A stretch of 64,000 bases of DNA from Chrysomallon squamiferum (lineage: Eukaryota; Mollusca; Gastropoda; Neomphalida; Peltospiridae). The notes below the pieces were generated by a model. The model saw only the letters and a list, made by a program, of their open reading frames with translations. It made no database searches and was not told the DNA's origin. The stretch is from the NCBI GenBank assembly GCA_012295275.1, contig CM022665.1, forward strand, positions 46,910,595 through 46,974,594. Direction: 5' to 3'. Position numbers and translations under genes: made by a program. Positions 35,001 through 49,106 of this stretch are shown here, piece after piece (the first letter of the stretch is position 1; every line of letters begins with the position of its first letter).

Positions 35001-38000
35001 TCACAATTTTGGAACAAGACAAAAAAAAAAAAAATGAAATTGTGAACAATGACACATTTGAATTTATAACAAAACGTAATAATTTGTTTTGTCCTACTTC
35101 ATATATTTGTGTTCTGGTTATATTGGGCATGAAAAGCATGTGACAGTAATTCCTTTAAAATTCTGAAGATGAGGAAAATAATTAGCTCTTGTCTGGAAAA
35201 ACCTGGATAAGTGATAAGCTAAAAAATACTAAACATGAAAAGTGTTAACTAAAGATAAAGTAATTATAAAACAGATATATCACGACATATTCTCTTTTTG
35301 TGATTAAAAAGTGTATTTTATAATAAATTACAGAAATACCAAATAACAAGACATGTAAAGTTGGAGATGTGTGTTCTGACTCGAATGCCTCTTGTAGTTC
35401 AACCAATCCTTTACGATGTCTGTGTAATGAAGAATACTTCTGGGGTCCAACACCTCTCACATGTACACCAGGTATATAATTACTGAAATGTTTGTATATA
35501 AAACATTTATTTCAAATACTTTTGCAAACACAGTTTAATCTGATTGCTGTTTACAAGTATTAGTTAATTAAACTCGATGCATTAAATATGAATATGTTAA
35601 AAAAAAAACAGTAAGCAAAAAATCCATGAAGTGATGTGGATACACTAATTAATATTACTGCTATTCGAAATGAATATTATATATTTTATGTACTAATATG
35701 TGGATGTTGAAATTTAATATTGCCTAAATCACATTTCAAATAGCGTTATTCAGGGTAGAGTAGATCACTATTCAACATTCTTTCTGTTCTCTATACTTTC
35801 AGAATACTTAGTTTAATGTTGTTGTGTTTGTTTTGTTTTCAGTGTCCGAATTAAAACCAGAAATTAATCAATTGTCCAATACTGGCACAACTTCTCTTCA
35901 AGTGAACTGGACACCGGCTACTCTGTATGGTCAGTATGTGACCAGTTATGATATCATACTGACACCGGAGGAGTACGGTTCACATTCCGTCTGTTTAAAC
36001 AACACATGTGATATAAGAGGACTGGCACCTGGAAAACAGTACAGTGTTCTAGTGAGAGCTTTCATTGTCCAAGAAGGAAGAGAACAGTTTGTAGACTCAG
36101 CAAGTATTTCTCAGAGAACATGTAAGATTATAAAGTACTTCACTTATTATTGCTAACTTTTATCTGTTAATGATAAATTTTATTACATATATATCGAATA
36201 TATAAAGTTTTATTTCTAACATACTCAGAAACCTTACTCAGAAAAATAACATGTGGAATGATTATGATTTTGAACTCAGTATTTTTTATTCTTTTTAAAA
36301 TATTTAGGATTTAATGTTACTCAACAAGACTATCTTTGCATTTTCTTGTTACAGAAAATTGAAATAAATAAAATAGTTACATCAAATAATAAATAAATGA
36401 TGAACAACATTTAATAAAAAAGGAGCATTGTAAAAAAAAAAAATGACGAAAAAAGAAATAATAAGAAAATATATATAAGAAAAAAAAAATTCGATCAAAA
36501 AGAAAGATTTGTATTTCTTGATTTCACTACCTGAAAAATAAAAAGGAGCATTGTAAAAAAAAAAAATGACAAAAAAAAATAATAAGAAAATATATATAAG
36601 AAAAAAAAAATTCGATCAAAAAGAAAGATTTGTATTTCTTGATTTCACTACCTGAAAAATAACAAAAATAATATAAAAAGAATAAATTATGATAATAATT
36701 AAATATTTAAGAGATTATTAATAGAGCTTTCATTTATGGATTTCAGTATTATGTAAATGAAAAGTAAATTTTCTTTATAATTTTAGTTCCTGACACACCA
36801 GGCCCATTTGATGAAGAAAAAAGTAATTTAACAGCACCAGACATCACACTGTGTTTTAAAAAATCTGAGGGAATTGTTGATTACTACATAGTAACTTTGA
36901 CTGGTGACTCTGACTCATACGAACAGACTCAAAACGTAACACCAACAGAAGAAGATCTTCAACTTGTGTACTTCAGTGACATAACTCCTGGAAATTATTA
37001 CACTTTAAATATCATTGCAGTCAGCTCTGGAACGTACAGTAAAACTTATGCAGTGACAAAGCTTTTAGGATTAGTAAGATGTAAGTACGGTGTTTTTTCT
37101 TGCCTTTGCTATTTAACATTGCTGCTGGTTTTAAATTTGTATTTTAACTGTAAAATCTGTTGTAAATAATTGCATTTAGATTCAGAGCAACAGTCATATT
37201 AATTTATCTGTAAACAATAAACATGTATGGTTAAAAATGTATTTTATAAAATATTTCATTTTTCTTTGAAATTTCAAAATAATTTATTCACTTTTGAAAT
37301 TGAATTTTTACCAATGCCTTTCGAAAGTGTTTACAATTAATATTTGTTTTTGATTTTCAGTGTCAGATTTAAAACCAGAACTTATTCATTTGTCCAGAAC
37401 TAACACAACATCTTTGAGAGTGAGCTGGTCACCAACTCGGGTGTATAGTAATTTAGTGACTAAATATGATGTCGTGTGGACACCAGTTGACAAAGGGTCC
37501 AGTACTGTCTATGAAAACAACACTGCAGATATTACAGGTTTAACACCAGGACAACTGTACAAAGTTGTTGTTAGAGCTTTCACTAACCAAACAAAGACAG
37601 AACAGTCTGTGAGTTCTTCAAGTCTTTCACAGAGAACATGTAAGTTAAAATCATATTTAATAGAAATTTATTAATGGTACTAATACAATTTCTTTTCTTA
37701 GCTGATATATATATAAACATTTCCTATCAGTGTTCTTACAAAAGGTTAAATAGGATTAAATAATAACTAGAGAGGAAGACCATTAAATTAATGTACAAAT
37801 AACAAATAATGATAATAATTAAATTAAGAAAAACAATATTCAAGAAATTAATAATAGAGCTTTTATTTATCAGTTATTATCTAACATATAAATGCAAAAT
37901 AAACTTATTAATTTTTCTTTATAATTTTAGTTCCTGACACACCAGGCCCATTTGATGAAGAAAAAAGTAATTTAACAGCACCAAACATCACACTGTATTT

Positions 38001-39696
38001 TAAGAAATCTGAAGGAATTGTTGATTACTACAGAGTAACTTTGACCGGTGACTCTGACTTCTACACACAGACTAAAAATGTGAGATCATCTGGAGAAAAC
38101 CTTCAAGTTGTGTTCTTCAGTAACGTAACTGCTGGAAATTATTACACTTTACGTATCATCTCAGTCAGCTCTAGAGTTTACAGTCAAACTTACACATACA
38201 GAAGAATCCGAGGTTTAGTAAAACGTAAATATAATGATATTTTTTAATTTAACTTTGTTTAGAATAAACTGAGTATTAGGTTGTAAAAATGCAGCTCTAT
38301 TAAAAATATTCTTTTAGATTTATTTTGTTTTGGTTTCTTTTTGCAAACTTATCTTAGTTCATCTATTTTAGTAATTAAATCTGGTTTAAATGGAATCTTA
38401 GGTTGAATAAAGGTGGCTCCATTAAAAACATTTCTTTTAAAAAAGTATAATTACTGAATTTAGCATAGATGTTAAAACCAGATGAAACAATAAATGAATA
38501 AAAGTAATTCACATGAAAGAAAATAATTATTGTTTTTAGCTTATTTAGTTTTTTTTATCCTTGTAAATCAAGCACAGATTTGATATATATATATGTTGAT
38601 GGTTTAAATGTTCTACTTATAAGTTTTAAAGTTAAACTAGTAAAATATTTTAAATATTAATAGATATCTTGGAATTTAATAGAAGCAATGAATAAATTAA
38701 ACATTTAATTATATAAAAGTATATTCAGAATATTTTCAATGCAAATTTTGACTGACTAAAAGAATATGATTGGGGAGGAAAAAATAAAGAACATGAAATT
38801 ATATAAGAATTCAAAACATAAATATTTCAGTATGTCCAAGTTTAATGTGGTATTTTTGCAATGAAGTAAAAATATGAAAAGTGACATACTACGGAACACG
38901 TACTGTTTTTATTATTTTGCAATAATATTTACAGGTTGTTTTTGATAAAAATAAAATAATAAAATAAAAAAAAAAAAATAAAAAAATAAATAAATAATAA
39001 AATAAAATAAAATAAATAATAAAATAAAATAAAATAAATAATAAAATAAAATAAAATAAAATAAACTTGGATATCAAGTGCTATCTACCTTTCAAGCACT
39101 GATTTAAATACGTATGATTTCTGCTGGTTATTCCATCACTGCATAATATGTTTATATTTATTTTTATATTTGCAGCTCCTGGTAAAGTGAAAAGTCTCAG
39201 TATATCAGACATCACCTACAATTCAATGTTTGTGTCTTGGAATCGTCCTGACAATCCCAATGGTGTTATATTTGCTTACATTTTAACTCTTCAACAAATT
39301 TCAAACCAGACTTCTCAAAAGAAAGTTGTCTTTTACTGTAGTGACTGCACCAACATGAGTAATGTAAGATAATTTCATTTATTATTAAATTTTCTTTTAA
39401 AACTTTTTGTCAAATTGTAATGACAATATCAAATTTAAAATAGTTTCAGAAATAACTAGGGTTACTGGCATTTTAAATGAAAGTCTTGAATTTGAACAGA
39501 AAAAAAACAACATAAACCTTTAGATGAAGAGAAGAACCCCAACCCACTAAACAAGAAGTGAACTCTGAAACTGTTTAAAAATTATATTTCAAATGAAGAA
39601 ACTATAAACAAAAGCTTATGTAATTTAATATTTACTAATATAAATATAACATAGGAAAACAGAATACAACAATACAAAGAAAAAAAAAAGCCAAGA

Positions 39697-39729
<33 letters not shown>

Positions 39730-42700
39730 CAACAACATCTGTCCATGAAACAAATAAAATTAATGGTTTCTTTCCTATTCTAAGTACTGTTTTGGTGAAA
39801 ATCTATCATTACTTCACATGTGTTTATCAGGCTACAAATCACGTTTTTAATTTCTTCAGCATCTTCTCTTAAATTTATTAAAAGAAGGCTAATTTAAACA
39901 GTACATATAATATTTACTAAATTGCTTGTTTTGAAATACAGTAACTGATTACAGATTACATAAATATTTTTAAATGAAAATAGTTTTTTATTACATTTTT
40001 TTAAATTTATTTATTTTAACATTTATGAATATAGGTTGACAGTGACATGCATTGTGAAGGTGTTACACCAGTCAAAGTGAATATTAACAGCAGTTTACTG
40101 AATGATGCTGGAAAAGAATTCAGCTACAACCTGACACATCTTTTACCTTTCACCTACTACACAGTCAGTGTGTTTACTTACAATGAATTAGATTATGGAC
40201 CAGCATCAAAGATGTACCAAATGACAGAAACCAAATGTATGGATTATTAGATATATTTTAGTTAAATATTTGACAGGCAATAAAAATAAAAAAATTAAAA
40301 AATAACAATAATTGTAGTAAATAAACAAACCAATTAACAAACTAAAATAAATAAATAAATCAATATCTACATTTTGAAAAAATGAAATCCATAGTTATGT
40401 TTTATTATTATTATTTTTTTAAAGTGTCTCTCTTGCTTAATTGTGGTGTTTATATTTTATAATCAGTATATAATCTCTCCAATTTCTATGTTTTACACTT
40501 AAGGTAAACATGAACATTGTGTAATTCAGTTTTAAAACTTTTCTGATTTGTTTTTGTTATTTTAGCTGCAGCACCACCAGGCATCTTTAGAGTGAGTGAA
40601 ATAACAAGTTCTTCAATAACAGTGACTTGGTCACCAGAGTCTCCAAAACCAGGAACAACTGACTACAATTTGATTGTTTATGAGAAAGCAGAAAATGGAA
40701 AATCAGATAAAATAATAAAGAATGAAATTATCAAAGGTTTATATCTGTTTCCATAAACCACACACACACACAGATAAAATTGTATGTTAATCAGGACTAT
40801 ACTGTATAACATTTGTTGAAATACCTCTAAAAATATTAGTCCAATTATTTAAACTGAATTTAAAATATTTTAACAAATAAAATATCTTTATAATAATAAT
40901 AATAAGAAGAAGAAGAACAAGAAGAAGAAGGAAAAAAAGAAAAATAAGTATGACAGGAAGCAGGAAGAGGAAAAGAAGGAGAAGGAGATCAAGATATTAC
41001 TGCTGTTATTAAATAAAGTATTTACTAATTGAATGTATATTAACAACTACAGAAACTGTTGGTAATTTCAGGGTGGAGCTCAAACCAATACATTGCTCAA
41101 CATCTCTCTAGTTATTGGGATTATATGTTTCAACTCACAGCAAACACATCAGCAGGAAAATCACAACCTGTGTGGATAGATTACATAAAAACAAAACAAT
41201 CAGGTAAAGTTTAATTGACTGTAGTTATAATATATATATATATATATACAGGCAAACCAATTTTACAAGTAACTTATATAGCACACCATAAATCAATCTA
41301 ATTTATATTTTTTAATTTAAAAAAAAAAAGAAAAAAAAAAGGGGAAATCCAAAGTCTTAAAAATATATATAAATAAATAAAAAATAAAATAAAAACAATA
41401 AAAAAGATTCATTGAATAATATTAAAATATCAAAAAAATTAAATAAATAAAATAAATCTTTGTAAAATAATTTTATTGTATCAGCGAAGATATAAAATGT
41501 ATTTGTACTTATTATTATTATTTTTCTTAAAACTGTGGGATATCTTGGATTTTATTTGTGCTTTGTAAGTGATAACAATGATTATTTTGCTATAATTTAA
41601 AAATAAAAAATATTTCACAGCACCAACACCACCTGTAAACTTTGAAGTACGTCACATTGACAACAACTACACTGATGTGATGGTTACTTATGACTGTCCT
41701 AAACAAAAAGATGGTAGAAATGGAATTATAACAAGTTCATTTTTAGTCTACAACACAACCATGGTATGTAGAGAAACATTTAGTTTTTATTATTTGGACA
41801 CCATCTCGTTTTAAAATGTTTTCTTCTGGAATAAGTTTATTTTATGTTTCTATGTTAATGTGCAGATTATATGTTTTGTTTCAATTCATACTGTGTATAC
41901 ATTAGCCAGATTAGCAACTGTTCATTCATTGTTCCTAAAATAATTAAATCCATTATTAATACTAACTGTAAATAAAAAAAATGCATTTATTTTGCAGAAA
42001 AATAAAGATATTATTACAAACAGTATTTCAATTGAAAACACAAACAACTGTCACTTCTCAATCATTGTACCTGTAACAGCAGAAATCAAATATAATTTCT
42101 ATGTGAGTATTTACTGTTACTGATTTTAAATAATTTACAATAATAAATTACTTAACAGCAGGTTAATAAAGATTTTTAATATATTTGTTCAGCATTTGTT
42201 TTACCTTTCAAATCTTTCTTTATAGAGAATAGTTATACTTCTGGATTTATTTCATATTTGTAGAAATTAAATTTGCTTCAGTCGTGATTTTCATTTCTTG
42301 TATTCATCAGTTTCTTCTAATTATCAGTGCAATTTAAATAATTTTTTTTTTTATTATTATTATTTAAATCTGATTCAATCCTGATTTGTTCTTTCTTATG
42401 TTCATCAATTTTCAATAAAGAATTTTTTTTTTTTCATGTTTAATCTTTAATCATTATTAATGTTTAGTATGGACTTCCATGTTTACTGATTACCTCTGGA
42501 ATTTGAATTTTAGACAACTTGTTTATTTCTGTGTGTATAGGTTCATCTGAAGACAATTTATGATGGTGAAACAGCAATCACATCTTTTGACACCCCACCT
42601 GGACGTATGTTTCAAATATTTTTCATTAAATACTTACTTATTTATTTGAGATTCATAGGAGGTTCTCTTATTAAAAACAAAAATAAATTTGAAAAAGAAA

Positions 42701-43530
42701 TATTTCTATTTTGTTGAATATGAAACTAAATGATATAATTGCATTTATTCATTTTCACTGCATTCCTCTCCTAATCTGTAAGGGAAAAAAAATAAATAAA
42801 AAAAAAATATATCTATAATAAACAAATAAATAAAAAAATAAATAAATGAATATATAAATAAAACAATCTTTAAAACAAATCTGTATTTTTCAAAGTAGTT
42901 TTGTTTTTCATTCCTGATTGTTGTATGTATGTAATCAATTGTTTTTGCAGCACCAATTCTAGTTATTGAATCTACAATTATGAAGCCTATGAAAACCTCC
43001 CCATCTGAAAATGGTTTTGTCATGGAAATCTGCCCTAAATGTCTTTATCAGCCAACTACAGGGAAAGTTTTACTAGCTGGTATTATTGTCAGCAAACATG
43101 TCACAGGTATAAAAGATAAACCTAAATACTTTTCTCTTGAATTGGTAAACACTATTATGGTTTTATCCAAGTATTTAGGACACCAACATTTCATAATCCT
43201 CCATTCAAAGTAAAAAAAAAAAAATAAATAAAAAAGGATTTATTGGAAGGAGAATGCACATGACATCTTATTTTTGAAAATGAAATAAAATAAAGATTAT
43301 TTATTTTGTAATAGAGACTGTTTTCTTTCAACAGCCAGTCGACGTAAAAGACAACTTATTTATAAACAACACTATGATAATTATACAAACTGGTTCACAG
43401 CCAAACAGAAAAACTTCAAAATTCCTTACAGAGCAACAAATGACAGCTGGATTGACACAGGTAAATACAACGACAACAACAACAACAACAAAAAAAAAAA
43501 AAAATAATAATAATAAAAAAAAAAAAAAAA

Positions 43531-43573
<43 letters not shown>

Positions 43574-46500
43574 TAAAAATAGAATAAATTAAAATGACCT
43601 GCTGTTATTCAGGTTTCAGCATAGCTCATACTTTGATCACAGAATAAAAATTATTTTCCATCAGTCTTGTGAAACAGCTTTATCATTTTAAAAATGTGAA
43701 TGAAAGTGTTAAATGTTCTGGTTGAAGTACAGCATAGATGCATGTTTGACTCGGTACATCAAATATATGTGTGTATGTAAATGAATATTTTGTGTGCCTT
43801 TTAAAATAACCTCATTCAGTATGGGACTTTGGTCAAATATTAGCCTTAAAAAAGAAAGAAAAATAAAGTTATATTGATTTATAGTACAGAACCTGTAAGT
43901 TGATAGTATTTAATAATAAATAAATAAATAAATAAATAAATATATAAATAAATAAATTAAAAATTAAACAAATTGTAAAGTTTTTCTTAAATGATATTTT
44001 TATTTGTAGATTTAGATAAATGCAAGTATCGAATAGGAGACATGGACTGTAATCAGAGACATGATTTTTGTAATGGGCCACTACCAGATGGGCCAAAATA
44101 TTTGTAAGTTTAACTTTTAAGTTGTTCAGGAATATATCTTCATGTATTTTTTATGCAGAAACTAAAACAGAGAAATGAAAAACAGACAATATAGGCATAG
44201 CAACCAATAGAGAAACTTATACAATGAACTCATAAATGAAAAATTATTAAACTCCTCTGAGACATGATGTGGTTACTGGATTGTTTCTTGACAAGCTAAA
44301 ATGTAAAACATCTCTTGCTTCTAATAATTATATATGTTTTTATTTCTATGAGAAGGCTCATTTAAAAAGTTTCTTGATGCTAGCAACACATGTATTTACA
44401 ACAGCCCATTTTTCCTAGTACTGACATCTACAAGAAAACATTCACAAACCATACCTGACTTCCAGTGTACTGATTTGTTGTACTCTTAATTCATTACAAG
44501 TACTTCTGCTGGAATAATTTAGCTGAAAATAATTTTAAGTTCCCTAGTTGCCTTTGGAAGTAGGATGATTTGAACTCCATCAGTATAATCAATAGCATAG
44601 ACTAAACAAATTCTATTTTTACAGAGTTGAAATCTTTGCCTGTACTAAAGGTGGATGCACCCAAATAAGAGGTCATTCTTATGAAACCAAGCAGAGTAAG
44701 TTTAAAAAAGAAAAAGTTGTTGATAGTTTTCTTCTAATTAAATTTATAAGGAATTAAATCTTAAAAACAACTGCTGCCTCTTTCTAGCTAAAGAGACAAT
44801 GAATTTTTGAAATTTTTTATTTTTAGTTAGGGACAATAACAAACAAACATGTAACTACTACATGTAATCATTTTTAGAAATGAAAATAAGTGAAATTGAA
44901 ATAAAAATGTAAAGTATTTTCTACTAATGTTAATGTTTTTTTTTAATCTGTCTCTTTTAGTTACATTGACTCAGAATGAGTTCTCAGACACAAACCTTTA
45001 CACTTGCTATGGTAAATAGCAATGATCACGTTCACTACAGTGATTTATATTTTGATTTACAGAGGAAAACAGCAAAGCTGGACTGTTTACTGGCCTGATT
45101 ATAGCTATTGTTGTTATTACTGTTCTGGTCATTGTCATCATCATACTCATCAAAAACCGCAAAAGGTTGATTACAGTTTGTTTAAATATTTGTTACTGAA
45201 ATTAGGGTTCCATCATGGCATATTCATCAGTGTTTTTAAATGCATGTTTCAAATGAAGAATTCAGTGTATTTTATAAAAATGAATATATTAACTTTGGAA
45301 TTCTAGTACAACTGTCTAATATTTTTAGTGGATAAACATAAATATTTTAAAGTAAATAAATGAATAAATAAATGCAAAAAGACAACTAAATATTAAGTAT
45401 AAAATTATTCCCGACTTAATTTCTGTTTGTCGATGAAATCATTTTTTTTTTAATTCTTTCAAAACTAAATACTACTTCATAGAGACACATGTCAACAAAA
45501 AAAAAAAAAAATTAAATAATAATAATAATAATAATAAAATATATAAATAAAAAAAATAAAATAAAATAAAATTAAAAAGATTATTCACCAATTTATAAAA
45601 TATGATATAAATTAGCATTTGTTTAACTTATTATATGTAAGACCAGAATTTGATGAAAATGAATATTTATATATTTATATTCTTTATGCTGCTTTTTGAT
45701 TTTAACTGAATTATTTCAATGTGTTAGTCTGTCATATTTAAATTGTTTTAAAATTTTGTGTTTCAGTAATAATTATGCTAAGCAGAACAATACATCTAAA
45801 GTGGACGAACTTTCACAAATAAACAAAAAAAGGTATTTCATGACATTATCCAAAACTTCTGACTAGTACTAAATAATAATTCAGTTTTTGCACAACCACT
45901 AAATAAATATATAGAAAAAAATGCACTGGAAATAAATGTATTTATATTTTCTAATTCTGGAACAAAAAAAAAATAATAATAATAATAATAGTAATAATAA
46001 TAATAATAATTCCAGAATATTAAATGGGAATAAAACTTACTTATTATGTCTTACCATTTCTATTATATTTGCCATTGAAATTTCACTATTGAAATATTGA
46101 TTTGCCGCTATCCTAAATAATTACCTGATTTGTTCAGATGTTATTTTAAGTATCATTAACAAAATGATTAAGATTAAATATAAAATAATTTAAAGAATAA
46201 TTTATCTTTTTCTACAATGAATAATATACAGATGCATTAATTACTGACTACTTTTAAACTGCATATCATTTCCATAATCAGTTACTTATTATCTTTAAAA
46301 ACTATTTATTTTTTAACACAGACCTATCACAATGGTTGGATTCAAAGAGCATCTTGAAACATTACACAGAGACTCCAATCTTCTGTTTACCCGAGAGTAT
46401 GAGGTAAGTCTTAGTTTATAAACTGTTTACACACATTTTACATTCTGCATTATTTGCAGTGTTACATATAAAGCATTTTACAATGTTTACGTTTCTGCTT

Positions 46501-49067
46501 TTGTTTTATGATTACTTTTGTCACATTCTTGATGCAAAAGATATAAAAATGTGAAATAGGTCAAATAATATGTTGATTTGCAGATGCTAAAATTGGCTTA
46601 AACATTCCTAGGAAGTGTTTACAAGGAAATGAATCAACAATACAAATTCTGAATCTAGGAGTAAAAAGTGTATGAAATACAAGTTTAAAATCATGTCTAA
46701 ACTCAGGTGATGTATCAACAATATTGATGGTTCTTAATTAATATTTACATTTTTTCTGGTTTCAATTTATTATTATTTTTGTTAAAAATGTCTCTTTTTG
46801 ATTTACACAGGACCTGACAACTTTATCTCCTAATCATCCAAAATTACATTCAGCAATGGATGGGAACAGAATGAAAAACAGATACACCAACATTCTACCA
46901 TGTATGTAGACTTAGTGAGAGTAATTCTGAAAATAAGTTCAACGTTTTTACTTTCCTTATAATCATCAGAAAGAGATAAATTTATGCATGCCAATACAGT
47001 GAGGTAACTTATGTTAATGTATTAATAAGCTGTCTCAAAGTTCTTGAAATCTGAACAGTGCATCATGATGTATACAGGAAGTAAAAATAAAATAACTAAC
47101 CAAACTGCAGCAGATAGAGTAATTACTTGTTGCTGTTGTAGACTTTTATTAAATAGTAATTGTTTTGTGTTACTACATAAATGAATGCAGTGAGTGTATT
47201 TAAAAAAAAAAAGTTAGAAGTCCATTTTATCCATTTTATCCATTATAATGTTTGTATTTCAGTTGACCACAGCCGAGTAAAACTCCTGCCACTGAATGAA
47301 GATGCAGAGAGAGGATATGATATCACAGACTACATAAATGCTAACTACATCCCTGTAAGTTGTCTTTTTAATAAATTGATCAGTTAGTTACAAAATCTTT
47401 ATATTAATTTATTTCCACATTATTTTAAATGAATGAAGTTCTTAAATCATTAAATATAAGAAAAAAGTTCTGCTTGGTACAAATTCGTAAGGAGTAAACA
47501 CACACTTTAATTGTTTAATTATATGTAGTAGCTGTGCACAGACTTTTAGTGTACGTTTGGGATCCTTGTACAGATCTACAAGCAGCATTACATTAAAAAA
47601 AAAAAAAATTCAGCCTTTTTATTGTGTTGTCAAACTATTGGCAAAAACTGTTGTTATACTGCAGCTCAAGGTAGATTATTAATTTTTTTCAGGGCTACAA
47701 AGGACCTTGTGAATACATTGCTACTCAGGGACCCATGGCAGGCACAATTGCTGATTTCTGGAGAATGATGTGGGAACAGCACTCCACCCTTATTGTGATG
47801 TTGTCAGACCTCCAGGAGAAAGGAAGAGTATGGATAGAAATAAAATATATATATATATATATATATATATTAAGAGTATATTACTGAGATGTTACACATT
47901 TTACTAATTTTAGTATCAAATAAACATGATTATTACTGATACTTTTTCTCAAATCTTATAACATCACCATACCCATAGAGATACAAATTATTATAGCAAA
48001 TAATTAAATTTCACATATATACTAATGTTTCACATTTATGTTTTTACTGAGGAACCTGATTGGGACAAGCTTAATGATCATTTATTATTTTACATATTTA
48101 TTTATTTCATTAACTGGACAGATTTTAGAATTAAAGTAACTGAACTAGACAGTAGTAAGATTTCTTCATCTTTCTCTTTTGTTAATACTGACAAATAATT
48201 TGTTTTAGCACTAAAAACAATCATATAAAATTGTTGTTATATTGCAGCTCAAGGTAGATAAATACTGGCCTGGCAACCTACATGAACCTGTAAAATATGG
48301 CGAGATCACTGTTGAACTGACTAGTGATTCTGTACTGAACAAGTTCACTATCCGAATATTCAAGATATCACTGGTAATAATTTAAACACTCAATTTTTCT
48401 GTATCTCACTCTGTTTCTACATTGTCCTTCAAATTATTATTAATATTATTATTTATCTTTGCAAGAAATAACAGAATTAATTAATGAATGTTATAAATTA
48501 ATTATACTAATTATACTTACAAAGACAAAAGCTTATAAACTGAAGGAATTAATTTTGGCTCTGTAACTGTTAGAAGATGAAATAAAATAATCTATTAATT
48601 TTTGGGGGTACTATTTTCTATCCTAAAAATGTTTGTTTTTTTGTTTGTTTTTGTTAATTTTTAAATTTAATTAATTTTGAGTGTTCCCAAGTCACAAAGA
48701 CTTCACAACTGATAAGTATTTTAAAAACCTTCCACAGAATATCAACAAAAAAAAAAAATAATAAAATTATTATTATTATTTATCTTTGCATGAAACAACA
48801 CAAACAAATAGTGAATCTTATTATAAATTAATTTTGATAATTATGTTTATAAAGAGAATAAAATAAACTGAAGGAATTAATATTGGCTCTGTAACAGAAC
48901 ATGAAATAATAGAAAAAATCTATTAAATACTTATTGGACTTTTTTCTATCCTAAAAATGGTTTTTGAATTTAATTAATTTGTGAGTATTCCCATGTCAAA
49001 AGACTTCATCATTGGTCAATATTTATAAAAAATACAATCAACAGATTTTCAAAAAGAAATATATAAA

Positions 49068-49106
<39 letters not shown>

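Larger units (their letters stand above)
32192..35200 (+). repeat. Cassette copy 2: ~3.0 kb segment with four exons
   Basis: A direct repeat of 29185-32190. It contains exons 32542-32673, 33730-34002, 34237-34368 and 34635-34919. In EGF-c and FN3-b it is closer to B1 than to copy 1, so exchange between units or an older triplication is likely. Confidence 0.85.
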
